Positions 1-7,581 are shown, counted from the first letter of the stretch. The stretch is DNA of 12,837 bases from CAYRNC01 sp964425645 (GCA_964425645.1 CAYRNC010000048.1:1-12837), one strand, 5' to 3'. The notes: generated by a model not told the origin, from the sequence alone. Program-made: numbers and translations.

Positions 1-423
1 TTTCGGGGTACAATTACCATCGACGGAAGAATGGAGAATCCCGCCGGGATCTTGCTGATTGACGGAGAAAAAATAATCAATATTGTAGTGCAGGAAACGG
101 ATAAGACACCGGTAACCTACAGGGTGCATGTAACGGAAAAAGGGGATACGAGGATAGGTGAGGCCCTGATAAATGGTAAACCTTATACGATAGGGGAAAA
201 CTTTATTTTGGATTCCGCTGAAACTGCGGTCACATTGAGCATAGTAACAAAAGACCCGGGTGCTATGGTATTTTTGAACGATAAAATTGAAACTGATCCG
301 ACAAACATAATCCTTACGATAGATATCGATTCTTTGTTTGATCAATTTAAAGTTACGATAGCCAATAAGGGGGAACAAACAGATTATACGATAAGTTTCA
401 AGCGGTTGAATCCCGAGGATTAA
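1..423 (+). CDS. C-terminal fragment of a cadherin-like beta-sandwich surface protein (5' end outside window)
   Basis: The frame is open to base 1, so only the last 140 residues are seen; the ATG at 31 is probably internal. The visible part is alternating beta-strand sequence with no membrane segment. It reads as the end of one repeat (TYRVHVTEKG) followed by a full repeat: strand, a short loop with GAMVFLND, an NII turn, then a closing strand YTISFKR. This spacing matches the bacterial cadherin-like beta-sandwich domain (PF12733 type), common in secreted and cell-wall proteins of Firmicutes. There is no LPXTG motif or other sorting signal at the C terminus, so any anchor must lie upstream. 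The function is unknown; a structural or adhesive role outside the cell is inference. It ends only 3 nt from the stop of the convergent acoR gene, and its terminator lies inside that gene. Confidence 0.6.
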   Translation, partial: FRGTITIDGRMENPAGILLIDGEKIINIVVQETDKTPVTYRVHVTEKGDTRIGEALINGKPYTIGENFILDSAETAVTLSIVTKDPGAMVFLNDKIETDPTNIILTIDIDSLFDQFKVTIANKGEQTDYTISFKRLNPED

Positions 424-426
424 CAG

Positions 427-2442
427 TTATTTTCGAAAGGTTTCATAATCAATTTTATATCTTTCCAGTTTTCTATATAATGTTCTGCGGCTGACGCCTA
501 ACAGTTCAGCCGCCTTTTTTATATTCCCATCGCTTTTTCCCAAGCTGGACATTATAAGATTGTATTCCGATGATTCCAGGTTATAGTCGTCTTGGAGGGA
601 TGACATCTGCATAGGCAATATAGATTTCTTCAGATCTTCGGTGGCTTTTAAGATATATTCAGGAAGGTGTTCGGCCTGAATTATATTTTCGTCGGAAATG
701 TTTATTGCCCGTTCAATTGTGTTTTCCAGTTCTCGAATATTCCCCGGCCAGGAATATCTGTTTAAAATCGTATAGACCTCTTCACTTACGGTTTTTGTTA
801 TATTCTTGGGCCTGCATAAGGATGAAATAAAATAATCGGTAAGCAGTCTTATATCCTCTCCCCGATCTTTAAGGGGGGGGACCTCTACGGTAAAGACATT
901 CAGTCTGTAATAAAGATCATCTCGGAATGTCTTTTCAGATACTGCAGTTTTTAAATCCTGATTTGTTGCCGCGATGATTCTTACATCGATGGACCGCGGA
1001 TATTTTCCTCCGATTCTGACGATTTCCCTCGTTTCAAGCACCCGAAGCAGGGTGACTTGAACATCAAGAGGCATATCCCCTATCTCATCAAGAAAGATAG
1101 TGCCTCCCTCTGCAAGTTCAAATTTGCCGGGGTTTCCTTCCTTGTTGGCTCCTGTAAAAGCACCCCGTTCATAACCAAAAAGTTCACTTTCGACCAGTCC
1201 TTTAGGGAGGGCGCCGCAATTAATGGCTACGAATGGTCCGTTTGCATAGCTGCTTGCATTGTGGATAGATTGTGCTACCATCTCCTTGCCCGTGCCGCTT
1301 TCTCCAAGAATAAGTATATTAGAGCTGCTTTTAGCTGCCTTTTCACACGTTTTTATCATATTTCTCATAGCGGGGGAATCCCCTATGATGGATTGAAATG
1401 TATATGTGGATTTGTAGCCGCTTATCTGATTAACCAAACGATTGATCTTTTTGGTTTCGTTAAAGCGCAAAACCGTTCCCTCTCTGTCGCCGTGGCTGTC
1501 AATTACAAAGTCAACGCTTACATTGAATTTCTGAGGTGTACCGGTTGAACCCTCTAAGGATATATTCATTTCTTTATTATATGTCTGGGTTCCTAAAACA
1601 GCCCTTTCCCCGCCGGGCTCATCAAAGTGTAAGATGTTAAAAAGTTTCTTCCCGATAATCTTCTTGTTCTTTATACCGAGCATAGACAATGCAGCGGTGT
1701 TTATCTGGATGATCTGTCCGTCTTTATTAAGAAGAATCAAGCCTGAGGGCATTGTTTCTATGATTCTATTTCTTTGGTTGCTGACCTTTTCGATTTCGAT
1801 GAAGGCCTGACGTATCTTAAGCTCGTTTGAAATACCGTCTACTGCGCTTATTATCATGCCTAAGGTGTGAGGATGGCTTTCCGTGGCTCTTCCTGTGATA
1901 TTAAGGCATCCGAGAAGCTCTCCTTCCGGATCAAAAATAGGTGCGCTGCTGCAGCCATAGTCTTTATGGGCTGTTATATAATGTTCGCCTCCCCAAATTT
2001 GAATAGGCTTTTGAAGTTTAAGACCGGTTCCGATGGCGTTGGTGCCGGCAAACTGCTCGCTTCGGTTCGCTCCTGCGACGAGTTTAGAGTATTTCTCTCC
2101 GTGTTCTATAATTTCACTGTCGCCGATCAGGTCAAGTATATAGCCGTCCTTGTCCACAAGAAGTAGATAGAAGCCGGAACCTTTCACAACCGAGTACAGT
2201 TTTTCCATGTAAGGTCTGCTTATATCTATCAGCAGCCGATTCCTTTCGATCCTTTGATTGAGCTCCTGAGGGGGTAATATCGTCGTTTTGGGTCGGTATG
2301 GGTCTACTAAATAGGAACGTGATCTGCGCCAGGAATCTAAGATTACAGGTCGTACCACACTTAAGTCACAAGATTCATTGTTGATGAATTTTTTCCAGGC
2401 TTCCATTAATTTCCCGTTATATAGTCCGTCGTAGATAAACAT
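427..2442 (-). CDS. acoR: Sigma-54-dependent transcriptional activator, AcoR type
   Basis: This is an enhancer-binding protein of 671 residues that drives sigma-54 RNA polymerase. The N-terminal part (about 30-210) has the AcoR-type opening with SWRRS and a GAF-like sensor. It is followed by a PAS domain at about 225-335 and an AAA+ core at about 350-580: Walker A GESGTGKE (380-387), the sigma-54 contact loop GAFTGA (427-432), Walker B with D452-E453, arginine-finger segment FRDDLYYRLN, and sensor II WPGNIRELEN (565-574). A Fis-type HTH lies at about 639-660. All ATPase and GAFTGA residues are present, so it should be active. It is divergent from acoABCL, whose promoter is a sigma-54 site, which fits it as their regulator. 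The effector is probably acetoin or the true substrate of the complex; that is inference. The start ATG at 2442 has only a weak GGGGG-type ribosome site; Met13 is an alternative. Confidence 0.9.
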   Translation of the reverse strand: MFIYDGLYNGKLMEAWKKFINNESCDLSVVRPVILDSWRRSRSYLVDPYRPKTTILPPQELNQRIERNRLLIDISRPYMEKLYSVVKGSGFYLLLVDKDGYILDLIGDSEIIEHGEKYSKLVAGANRSEQFAGTNAIGTGLKLQKPIQIWGGEHYITAHKDYGCSSAPIFDPEGELLGCLNITGRATESHPHTLGMIISAVDGISNELKIRQAFIEIEKVSNQRNRIIETMPSGLILLNKDGQIIQINTAALSMLGIKNKKIIGKKLFNILHFDEPGGERAVLGTQTYNKEMNISLEGSTGTPQKFNVSVDFVIDSHGDREGTVLRFNETKKINRLVNQISGYKSTYTFQSIIGDSPAMRNMIKTCEKAAKSSSNILILGESGTGKEMVAQSIHNASSYANGPFVAINCGALPKGLVESELFGYERGAFTGANKEGNPGKFELAEGGTIFLDEIGDMPLDVQVTLLRVLETREIVRIGGKYPRSIDVRIIAATNQDLKTAVSEKTFRDDLYYRLNVFTVEVPPLKDRGEDIRLLTDYFISSLCRPKNITKTVSEEVYTILNRYSWPGNIRELENTIERAINISDENIIQAEHLPEYILKATEDLKKSILPMQMSSLQDDYNLESSEYNLIMSSLGKSDGNIKKAAELLGVSRRTLYRKLERYKIDYETFRK
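487..520 (+). terminator. Intrinsic terminator for the left-edge gene, embedded in acoR
   Basis: A perfect 8-bp stem (GCGGCTGA at 487-494 and TCAGCCGC at 506-513) encloses an 11-nt loop. It is followed by C and a run of six T (515-520) on the plus strand. This is the textbook Rho-independent layout and points to the end of the transcript from the left-edge gene, about 65 nt after its stop. It lies wholly within the 3' coding part of acoR on the other strand, where it encodes the KKAAELLGVSRR part of the HTH. On the minus strand the hairpin is not followed by a T run, so acoR transcription should not stop there. Confidence 0.8.
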
Positions 2443-2474
2443 TAATAGGACCCCCGTCGGTGTTTTATCTTTGA

Positions 2475-2515
2475 ATTATAATATATATTATATCATTTCG
2501 ATAGCAGGCTGTCCA
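2475..2515 (-). promoter_or_regulatory. Sigma-A promoter of acoR
   Basis: Read on the minus strand, TGGACA (2515-2510) and TATAAT (2492-2487) are separated by exactly 17 nt. A second TATAAT lies at 2480-2475 but has no matching -35. Transcription would begin near 2480, giving a leader of about 40 nt before the acoR start. The promoter is of the housekeeping type, so the activator is probably made at a basal level independently of sigma-54. Confidence 0.7.
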
Positions 2516-2544
2516 ACCTTGTCACATCTGAGTAAAACAGAATA

Positions 2545-2660
2545 TTTTGGTGCCATGTGCACATGTGCAACTTATGCAAACTTGCCAAAATGGCACATCT
2601 TTTTCGGGTCCCTGTGCTCCTTTGTTTGGGGCTCTTAAACAGAAGTTTTGGCAACTTGTG
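2545..2660. promoter_or_regulatory. Probable upstream activator sequences for AcoR
   Basis: The space between the two divergent promoters carries a cluster of repeated elements. TGCCA/TGGCA half-sites occur at 2551-2555, 2583-2587, 2591-2595 and 2649-2653; the middle pair forms a dyad TGCCA-AAA-TGGCA. TTGCCAAAA (2582-2590) is repeated inverted as TTTTGGCAA (2646-2654). GCAACTTATG (2567-2576) recurs directly as GCAACTTGTG (2651-2660), 84 bp away. A 12-bp palindrome CATGTGCACATG lies at 2554-2565. Relative to the expected start of acoABCL near 2731 these lie at about -180 to -75, the usual place for enhancer sites of sigma-54 activators. Binding by AcoR is inferred from position and symmetry only. 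Confidence 0.55.
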
Positions 2661-2704
2661 ATGTTAGTGCTGATTGACATTAAAAATTACATTTTTAACT
2701 TAAT

Positions 2705-2720
2705 TGGTACGGCCCTTGCA
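2705..2720 (+). promoter_or_regulatory. Sigma-54 (-24/-12) promoter of the acoABCL operon
   Basis: TGGTACGGCCCTTGCA matches the sigma-54 consensus TGGCACG-N4-TTGCA with a single change (C to T in the -24 box) and exact spacing. The invariant GG is at 2706-2707 and the invariant GC at 2718-2719. Transcription should start near 2731, leaving a leader of about 54 nt before the acoA ATG at 2785. It lies downstream of a divergent gene for a sigma-54 activator and directly upstream of the genes that such an activator controls in Bacillus and Clostridium relatives. Confidence 0.88.
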
Positions 2721-2784
2721 AAGTAAAAGAGTAAAGAAAATATCTTTTAAGGATTTTAAGATAGAAACAGGAGGAGATCCCGGA

Positions 2785-3765
2785 ATGAATGTCAAGGCAT
2801 ATTCGAAAAGACAGCTACTTTCATGGTACGAGACAATGTACCGAATGCGTAGATTTGAGGAAGAGGTATTTGAATTATATAAGATGGGATTGATGCCGGG
2901 TCTGGCACATCTTTATATGGGAGAGGAGGCGGTGGCTACGGGAATCTGCTCAGCGTTAAATGAGAACGATTACATAGGGAGCACTCACAGAGGTCACGGT
3001 CATCTTATAGCCCGCAATGCAGATTTAGGGAAGATGATGGCCGAGATTCTTGGTAAGGTCGATGGATATTCAAGGGGTAAGGGCGGATCTATGCACATAA
3101 TGGCGATGGATAAGGGGATTCTGGGAGCAAACGGAATAGTGGGAGGAGGTATTCCTATGGCTACAGGTGCCGCATATATGTCCAAGTACAGGAAGACCGG
3201 CCAGGTTGTAGCCTCCTTCTTTGGAGACGGTGCAACCAATGAAGGTACGTTTCATGAAAGCATAAATATGGCTGCAGCATGGGATCTTCCCATCATATAT
3301 ATTATAGAAAATAACCTGTACGGTATTTCAGTAGACACAAGGGATGTAACGAATACGATTGATTTGGCTGACAGAGCAATAGGTTACGGTATTCCCGGTG
3401 TCGTTACGGATGGAATGAATGTTACAGCTGTCTATGAAACAGCGAAACAGGCTGTGGCAAGAGCCAGAAACGGAGGGGGGCCGACTTTAATTGAGTGCAA
3501 GACATACAGATGGCAGGGACATCATGTAGGGGATCCGGGTGACTATCGAAAAAGAAAAAGTGAGACTGAAAAGGATGACTGGATGTCCAGATGCCCCATC
3601 GACAACATTAGGAAAAAAAGCATTGAACAAAAAAAGGCAAGCCCCTCCGATTTTGATAACGTTGAGTCTGCGGTAAACGATGAGGTTCTGAAAGCTGTAA
3701 ATTTTGCAAAAGAAAGTCCTTATCCGGATGCAGCCGAGGCCTTTGATGCCATTTTTACTAAGTAG
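2785..3765 (+). CDS. acoA: Acetoin dehydrogenase-type E1 component, alpha subunit (TPP-dependent)
   Basis: 326 residues, the length typical of AcoA and shorter than Gram-positive PdhA. It binds thiamine diphosphate with the beta subunit and carries out the first, carbon-carbon cleaving step. The TPP/Mg motif runs from GDGATNEG (147-154) to ENN (175-177). The STHRGHGH segment (66-73), GGSMH (100-104) and the HVGDPGDYR loop (247-255) are as in E1alpha proteins. The start chosen is ATG 2785, preceded by AGGAGGAG at good spacing. A longer frame from TTG 2704 is open but begins within the sigma-54 promoter, upstream of the expected transcript start, so it cannot be the translated start from that promoter. 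acoB follows after 12 nt. Substrate assignment to acetoin rests on length, subunit layout and the linked AcoR; pyruvate or another 2-oxo acid is not excluded. Confidence 0.9.
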   Translation: MNVKAYSKRQLLSWYETMYRMRRFEEEVFELYKMGLMPGLAHLYMGEEAVATGICSALNENDYIGSTHRGHGHLIARNADLGKMMAEILGKVDGYSRGKGGSMHIMAMDKGILGANGIVGGGIPMATGAAYMSKYRKTGQVVASFFGDGATNEGTFHESINMAAAWDLPIIYIIENNLYGISVDTRDVTNTIDLADRAIGYGIPGVVTDGMNVTAVYETAKQAVARARNGGGPTLIECKTYRWQGHHVGDPGDYRKRKSETEKDDWMSRCPIDNIRKKSIEQKKASPSDFDNVESAVNDEVLKAVNFAKESPYPDAAEAFDAIFTK

Positions 3766-3777
3766 GGGGGCGAAACG

Positions 3778-4752
3778 ATGAAAGAAATTACATATGCTCA
3801 GGCAATTTGCGAGGCACTTGACGAGGAGATGGAACGGGATGACAGCATAGTCATGCTCGGTGAAGATATAGGCTTCATAGGAGGTAATTTTAAAACTACT
3901 GTGGGACTGTTTGAAAAGTACGGAGATCTCAGAGTCAAGGATACGCCCATTTCAGAGGCAGGATTCGTTGGTATGGGAATAGGTATGGCACTTACCGGTC
4001 TCAGGCCTGTCATAGAATTGATGTTCTCTGATTTTTTGCTGGTGTCAGCAGACCAGGTCATCAATCAGGCCGCTAAAATACGCTATATGTCAGGCGGACA
4101 GGTTGCTGTCCCCATGGTTATCAGGGCTCCCATCGGTGCAGGACGTTCGTCTGCTGCTCAGCATTCTCAAAGTATGCAGGCAATGGTTGCCCATTTCCCG
4201 GGACTCAAAGTAGCAGTTCCATCTACCGCAAAGGAGGCTAAAGGACTTCTTAAAACGGCTATCAGAGATAACAACCCGGTATTATTCTTTGAACACAAAA
4301 TGGAGTACAATAGAAAATACATGGTAGATGATATCGTTTTGCCCATTCCCTTTGGGAAGGCCAACATCGTAAAAGAAGGAAGCGATATAACCATCGCTGC
4401 GACTTCCTCTTTGGTGATGAGATCAGAAGAGGCGGCCGAAAGACTTGAAAAAGAGGGTATATCGGCAGAGATTATAGATCTTAGAACAATAGTCCCTTTG
4501 GATTTGGACACAATTATCAAATCGGTTAAAAAGACCGGAAGGCTTATTGTCGCAGATGAGGCGCATGAAAGGTGCGGTGTAGGGGCAGAGATCGGATTTC
4601 AGGTGATGGAGAAGGCTTTCTACTATCTGGATGCGCCGGTAGGGCGGGTTAATACCCCCAACGTTCCTTTGCCTTTCAGTCCGGCACTAGAATTTCCTAT
4701 AATACCTTCTGCAGACAGGATTTATAGCAAAGTTATCGAAATAGCAGGATAG
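3778..4752 (+). CDS. acoB: Acetoin dehydrogenase-type E1 component, beta subunit
   Basis: 324 residues, full length for an E1beta (transketolase-like pyrimidine-binding domain at about 4-180, C-terminal transketolase domain at about 195-315). It completes the TPP site of E1: the conserved glutamate that activates the TPP pyrimidine ring is E60 in TPISEAGFVGMGIGMA, and the active-site histidine is in AAQHSQS (H129). DEAHERCGVGAEI near 260-272 and the PNVPLPFSPALE tail are typical of the family. The start has a GGGGGG-rich ribosome site just after the acoA stop, and its own stop overlaps the ribosome site of acoC, so the genes are very probably translated from one message. Confidence 0.92.
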   Translation: MKEITYAQAICEALDEEMERDDSIVMLGEDIGFIGGNFKTTVGLFEKYGDLRVKDTPISEAGFVGMGIGMALTGLRPVIELMFSDFLLVSADQVINQAAKIRYMSGGQVAVPMVIRAPIGAGRSSAAQHSQSMQAMVAHFPGLKVAVPSTAKEAKGLLKTAIRDNNPVLFFEHKMEYNRKYMVDDIVLPIPFGKANIVKEGSDITIAATSSLVMRSEEAAERLEKEGISAEIIDLRTIVPLDLDTIIKSVKKTGRLIVADEAHERCGVGAEIGFQVMEKAFYYLDAPVGRVNTPNVPLPFSPALEFPIIPSADRIYSKVIEIAG

Positions 4753-4761
4753 GAGGCAATA

Positions 4762-6096
4762 ATGGCAAACCTGATAATGATGCCTAAATTAGGTTTCAAT
4801 ATGAACGAAGGGAAGCTAGTCAGGTGGTATAAGAAAGAAGGCGAAGCTATCAAAAAAGGCGAGGCCCTGTTTTCTGTTGAAACAGATAAAACGAGCATCG
4901 ACATTGAATCCACCTGTGACGGATACGTCAGAAGGCTTTTCATTGAGGAAGGTGATAAGCTGGGGGTTACTCTTCCGATAGCCATAATCGGAGATAAAAA
5001 TGAAAATATTGATGATGTGATAAAGGAGGCTTTGTCAAAGCTTGAGGGCAAGACGGAGGTTGCTTCATCTAAGCCTGTTCAATCGGTTTCCGGTAATGAA
5101 CAGGTAAAGGCTGAGTTTTCCCGTGGGGAAAAACTAATGATTTCACCAAGGGCGCGAAAAGCCGCGAAAGAAAAAGGGATAGATTTAAATTCAACAGATA
5201 TAAAAGGAACAGGTTTTTCAGGGGGTATATGTGAAAAGGATGTGCTGGACTATGCTGACAATGCGCTCAAAACGAAGGCCAGCCCTCTTGCAAAGGCTAT
5301 GGCATTGGATATGGGAGTAGATCTTTCTTCGATAAAGGGTAGCGGAATCGGAGGAAAAATCCTAAAGAATGATCTTTTCACGAAGGAACGCAGCGAAATC
5401 ACCTTTGACGGTAAAGAAATTAGGAATGTTCTTCCCTACAGCGGTGTAAGGGAAATCATAGGGAAACGGCTTTCAGCAAGCAAAATATCGGCTCCTCACG
5501 TTTATTTTACGCAAAAAGTCGACATGGAGGAACTGTTAAGACTGAGAAAACATATCAATAAGGCGGCTAGTGGGAAAACTTCTGTAACGGACTATATTGT
5601 AAGAGCTGTTGTGCTTGCGGCGGAAAAGTATCCCGGTATAAATGCTTCATTACAGGGGGACAAAATCGAAGAATACAGTTCCGTCAACGTAGGAATCGCA
5701 GTGGCTTCACCTGCAGGCTTGATAGTACCTGTGATTAAAAACGCTGAGAAAATGGGACTAATGGATATCCAAAAGGCATCATCGGGTTTAGTAGAAAAAG
5801 CGAGGCAGGGTAAATTGACTCCCGATGAATACAATGGAGGGACATTTACCATCTCGAATTTAGGTATGTTCGGGATAGAGAACTTTACAGCGATCATCAA
5901 TCCGCCCGAAGCAGCAATATTGGCAGTCAGTGCAACGAAGGATGAACCTTGCATTGTTGAAAAACAGGTCAGAATAAAGCCCATGATGAACATTACGCTT
6001 TCTGTAGATCACAGGATAATAGACGGTTTGCTTGCAGCCCGGTTTGTGACGGAGGTTAAAATCCTTCTTGAAAACCCGGCAGGTCTGTTAATATAG
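4762..6096 (+). CDS. acoC: Dihydrolipoamide acyltransferase E2 with two E3-binding domains
   Basis: 444 residues. This is the core of the complex; it takes the acyl group from E1 on a swinging lipoyl arm and passes it to CoA. A lipoyl domain occupies about 3-78, with the modified lysine in ETDKTS (K43). Two peripheral subunit-binding domains follow: about 127-163 (SPRARKAAKEKGIDLNS) and about 173-206 (SPLAKAMALDMGVDLSS), each with a GTG or GSG turn. The catalytic domain spans about 220-444, with SVDHRIIDG carrying the active H417 and D421. The linkers are short and charged rather than rich in Ala and Pro. AGGAGG overlaps the acoB stop, so translation is probably coupled. One lipoyl domain is usual; two tandem binding domains are the odd point. 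Lipoate attachment genes are not in this window. Confidence 0.92.
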   Translation: MANLIMMPKLGFNMNEGKLVRWYKKEGEAIKKGEALFSVETDKTSIDIESTCDGYVRRLFIEEGDKLGVTLPIAIIGDKNENIDDVIKEALSKLEGKTEVASSKPVQSVSGNEQVKAEFSRGEKLMISPRARKAAKEKGIDLNSTDIKGTGFSGGICEKDVLDYADNALKTKASPLAKAMALDMGVDLSSIKGSGIGGKILKNDLFTKERSEITFDGKEIRNVLPYSGVREIIGKRLSASKISAPHVYFTQKVDMEELLRLRKHINKAASGKTSVTDYIVRAVVLAAEKYPGINASLQGDKIEEYSSVNVGIAVASPAGLIVPVIKNAEKMGLMDIQKASSGLVEKARQGKLTPDEYNGGTFTISNLGMFGIENFTAIINPPEAAILAVSATKDEPCIVEKQVRIKPMMNITLSVDHRIIDGLLAARFVTEVKILLENPAGLLI

Positions 6097-6111
6097 CATA
6101 GGAGGGTAGCA

Positions 6112-7482
6112 TTGGATTTCGACATAATAGTGATAGGGGGGGGCCCCGGAGGATATGTGGCGGCTATAAAAGCTGCACAGCTTGGAAAGCGCACTGCTCT
6201 GATAGAAAAAGATGAGATAGGCGGAACCTGCCTGAATAAGGGATGTATACCGACTAAAGCACTGCTTAAAAGTGTTGAGGCGATGAATAATGTAAAAGGC
6301 TCCGAACAGTTTGGTGTGCTTGGTGTTGAACCTTCGTTGATATCTTTGGACATGAAGGCGGTCCAAAACAGAAAGGAAGGCATTCGTTCACAGTTGGTTG
6401 AAGGCGTAGAAAAGATATTAGAGGTAAACGGAGTTACTGTGTTAAAGGGAGAGGCTGTCATTAAAGACCCTGACACTGTTCTGATCGGTGAAAAATCCTA
6501 TACGGCGGATTACCTTATAATAGCGACGGGTTCTTCCCCTAAAACCTTGTCTGTGCCTGTTCATCCCGCCATGAAGGTTTATACAAGCAGCGATATACTG
6601 GAGATTACTGAAATACCCGAATCCATAGCCGTAATCGGGGGCGGTGTTATCGGAATCGAGCTTGCCTATTTTTTAGCCAATGCGGGAAGTAAAGTTGCCG
6701 TTATTGAATTTTTGGATCGAATCCTGCCCATGATCGATGAGGAGATCACCTATTACGCCAAAGACATGATAGCAGGTCTTGGAATAGATATTCATACAGC
6801 ATCCAAGGTTAAAGAAATAAAGAAAGATTCCGTCATATTTGAAAAGGACGGTGCAGATCACGAGCTACGGGTATCAGAGGTATTGATGGCCGTAGGAAGG
6901 GAGCCCGATTGTAAAGGCATATCCTGTGAAAAGATCGGAATAAAAACTGAAAGAGGCGCCATTCTGACAGATGATACATTAAAAACCTCCCTCGATAACG
7001 TATACGCAATAGGGGATGTCAACGGAAAGGCGATGCTTGCCCATGTGGCCTCTATGGAAGGCATCATTGCCGTTAAAAATATATGCGGACAGGTATGCAA
7101 AATGGATTACGACAAAATACCAAGCGCTGTTTATTTGCGGCCTGAGATTGCTTCTGTAGGCATGACAGAGGAAGAGGCACAAAAAAAATACGAACAAATT
7201 AAGGTTGGCAGGTTTCCTCTAAGCGCAAACGGGAAAGCCAAGGTGGAAGGTGAAGAAAAAGGATTGATAAAGGTGATTACCGAGGCTCGTTATGGAGAAA
7301 TTCTTGGGGTACATATGTATTGTGCTCATGCCACGGATATGATTGCAGAACCTACGGCGGCCATGAAATTGGAATGCACCGCAGAAGAACTGTCTATGGT
7401 AATACATCCGCATCCTACCGTTTCCGAAGCGTTGGCGGAGGCATTTTACGCAGTAGGCGGAAAAGCTATCCACAACGTGTAG
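6112..7482 (+). CDS. acoL: Dihydrolipoyl dehydrogenase (E3)
   Basis: 456 residues, full length. This flavoprotein reoxidises the dihydrolipoyl arm of E2 and reduces NAD+. FAD-binding GGGPGG lies at 9-14; the redox disulfide is GGTCLNKGCIPTK (C40, C45); the second Rossmann fold has GGGVIG at 176-181; ATG at 138-140 and GDVNG from 301 complete the FAD site; the C-terminal dimer-interface base is HPHPTVSE (H434, E439). The start is TTG, supported by AGGAGGG five bases before it and by the immediate FAD motif; no upstream in-frame alternative fits better. It has no N-terminal lipoyl domain, unlike some clostridial E3 proteins. A run of eight G at 6136-6143 encodes the glycines of the FAD loop. 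It closes the canonical aco set. Confidence 0.93.
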   Translation: MDFDIIVIGGGPGGYVAAIKAAQLGKRTALIEKDEIGGTCLNKGCIPTKALLKSVEAMNNVKGSEQFGVLGVEPSLISLDMKAVQNRKEGIRSQLVEGVEKILEVNGVTVLKGEAVIKDPDTVLIGEKSYTADYLIIATGSSPKTLSVPVHPAMKVYTSSDILEITEIPESIAVIGGGVIGIELAYFLANAGSKVAVIEFLDRILPMIDEEITYYAKDMIAGLGIDIHTASKVKEIKKDSVIFEKDGADHELRVSEVLMAVGREPDCKGISCEKIGIKTERGAILTDDTLKTSLDNVYAIGDVNGKAMLAHVASMEGIIAVKNICGQVCKMDYDKIPSAVYLRPEIASVGMTEEEAQKKYEQIKVGRFPLSANGKAKVEGEEKGLIKVITEARYGEILGVHMYCAHATDMIAEPTAAMKLECTAEELSMVIHPHPTVSEALAEAFYAVGGKAIHNV

Positions 7483-7581
7483 ATGTAAACCTTGCAGGCA
7501 ATCGGCTCATATGTTTTTGCCGCATAAAGTATTGCTTAAATGAATGGCGTAAATGTTTCGCTGAAGAAAGGAGGAGCTTTT

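Noticed and set aside
1057..1548. Plus-strand open frame of 163 codons inside acoR
   Set aside because: Antisense to the AAA+ domain, no ribosome site, Cys-rich shadow composition.
2582..2605. TGCCA-AAA-TGGCA followed by TTTTT as an intrinsic terminator
   Set aside because: The stem is only 5 bp with a 3-nt loop and there is a gap before the T run; its repeats elsewhere in the region fit a protein-binding dyad better.
2704..2784. N-terminal extension of E1alpha from TTG 2704
   Set aside because: It begins inside the sigma-54 promoter, lacks a ribosome site, and adds basic sequence unlike AcoA; ATG 2785 has a strong AGGAGGAG site.
6009..6476. Minus-strand open frame of 155 codons opposite acoC/acoL
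   Set aside because: Antisense to two clearly coding genes; Ser/Pro-rich composition typical of the reverse complement of coding DNA.
7483..7539. Possible terminator after acoL (GGCAA ... TTGCC)
   Set aside because: Only a 5-bp stem with a loop of about 16 nt, and the T run lies inside the loop rather than after the stem.
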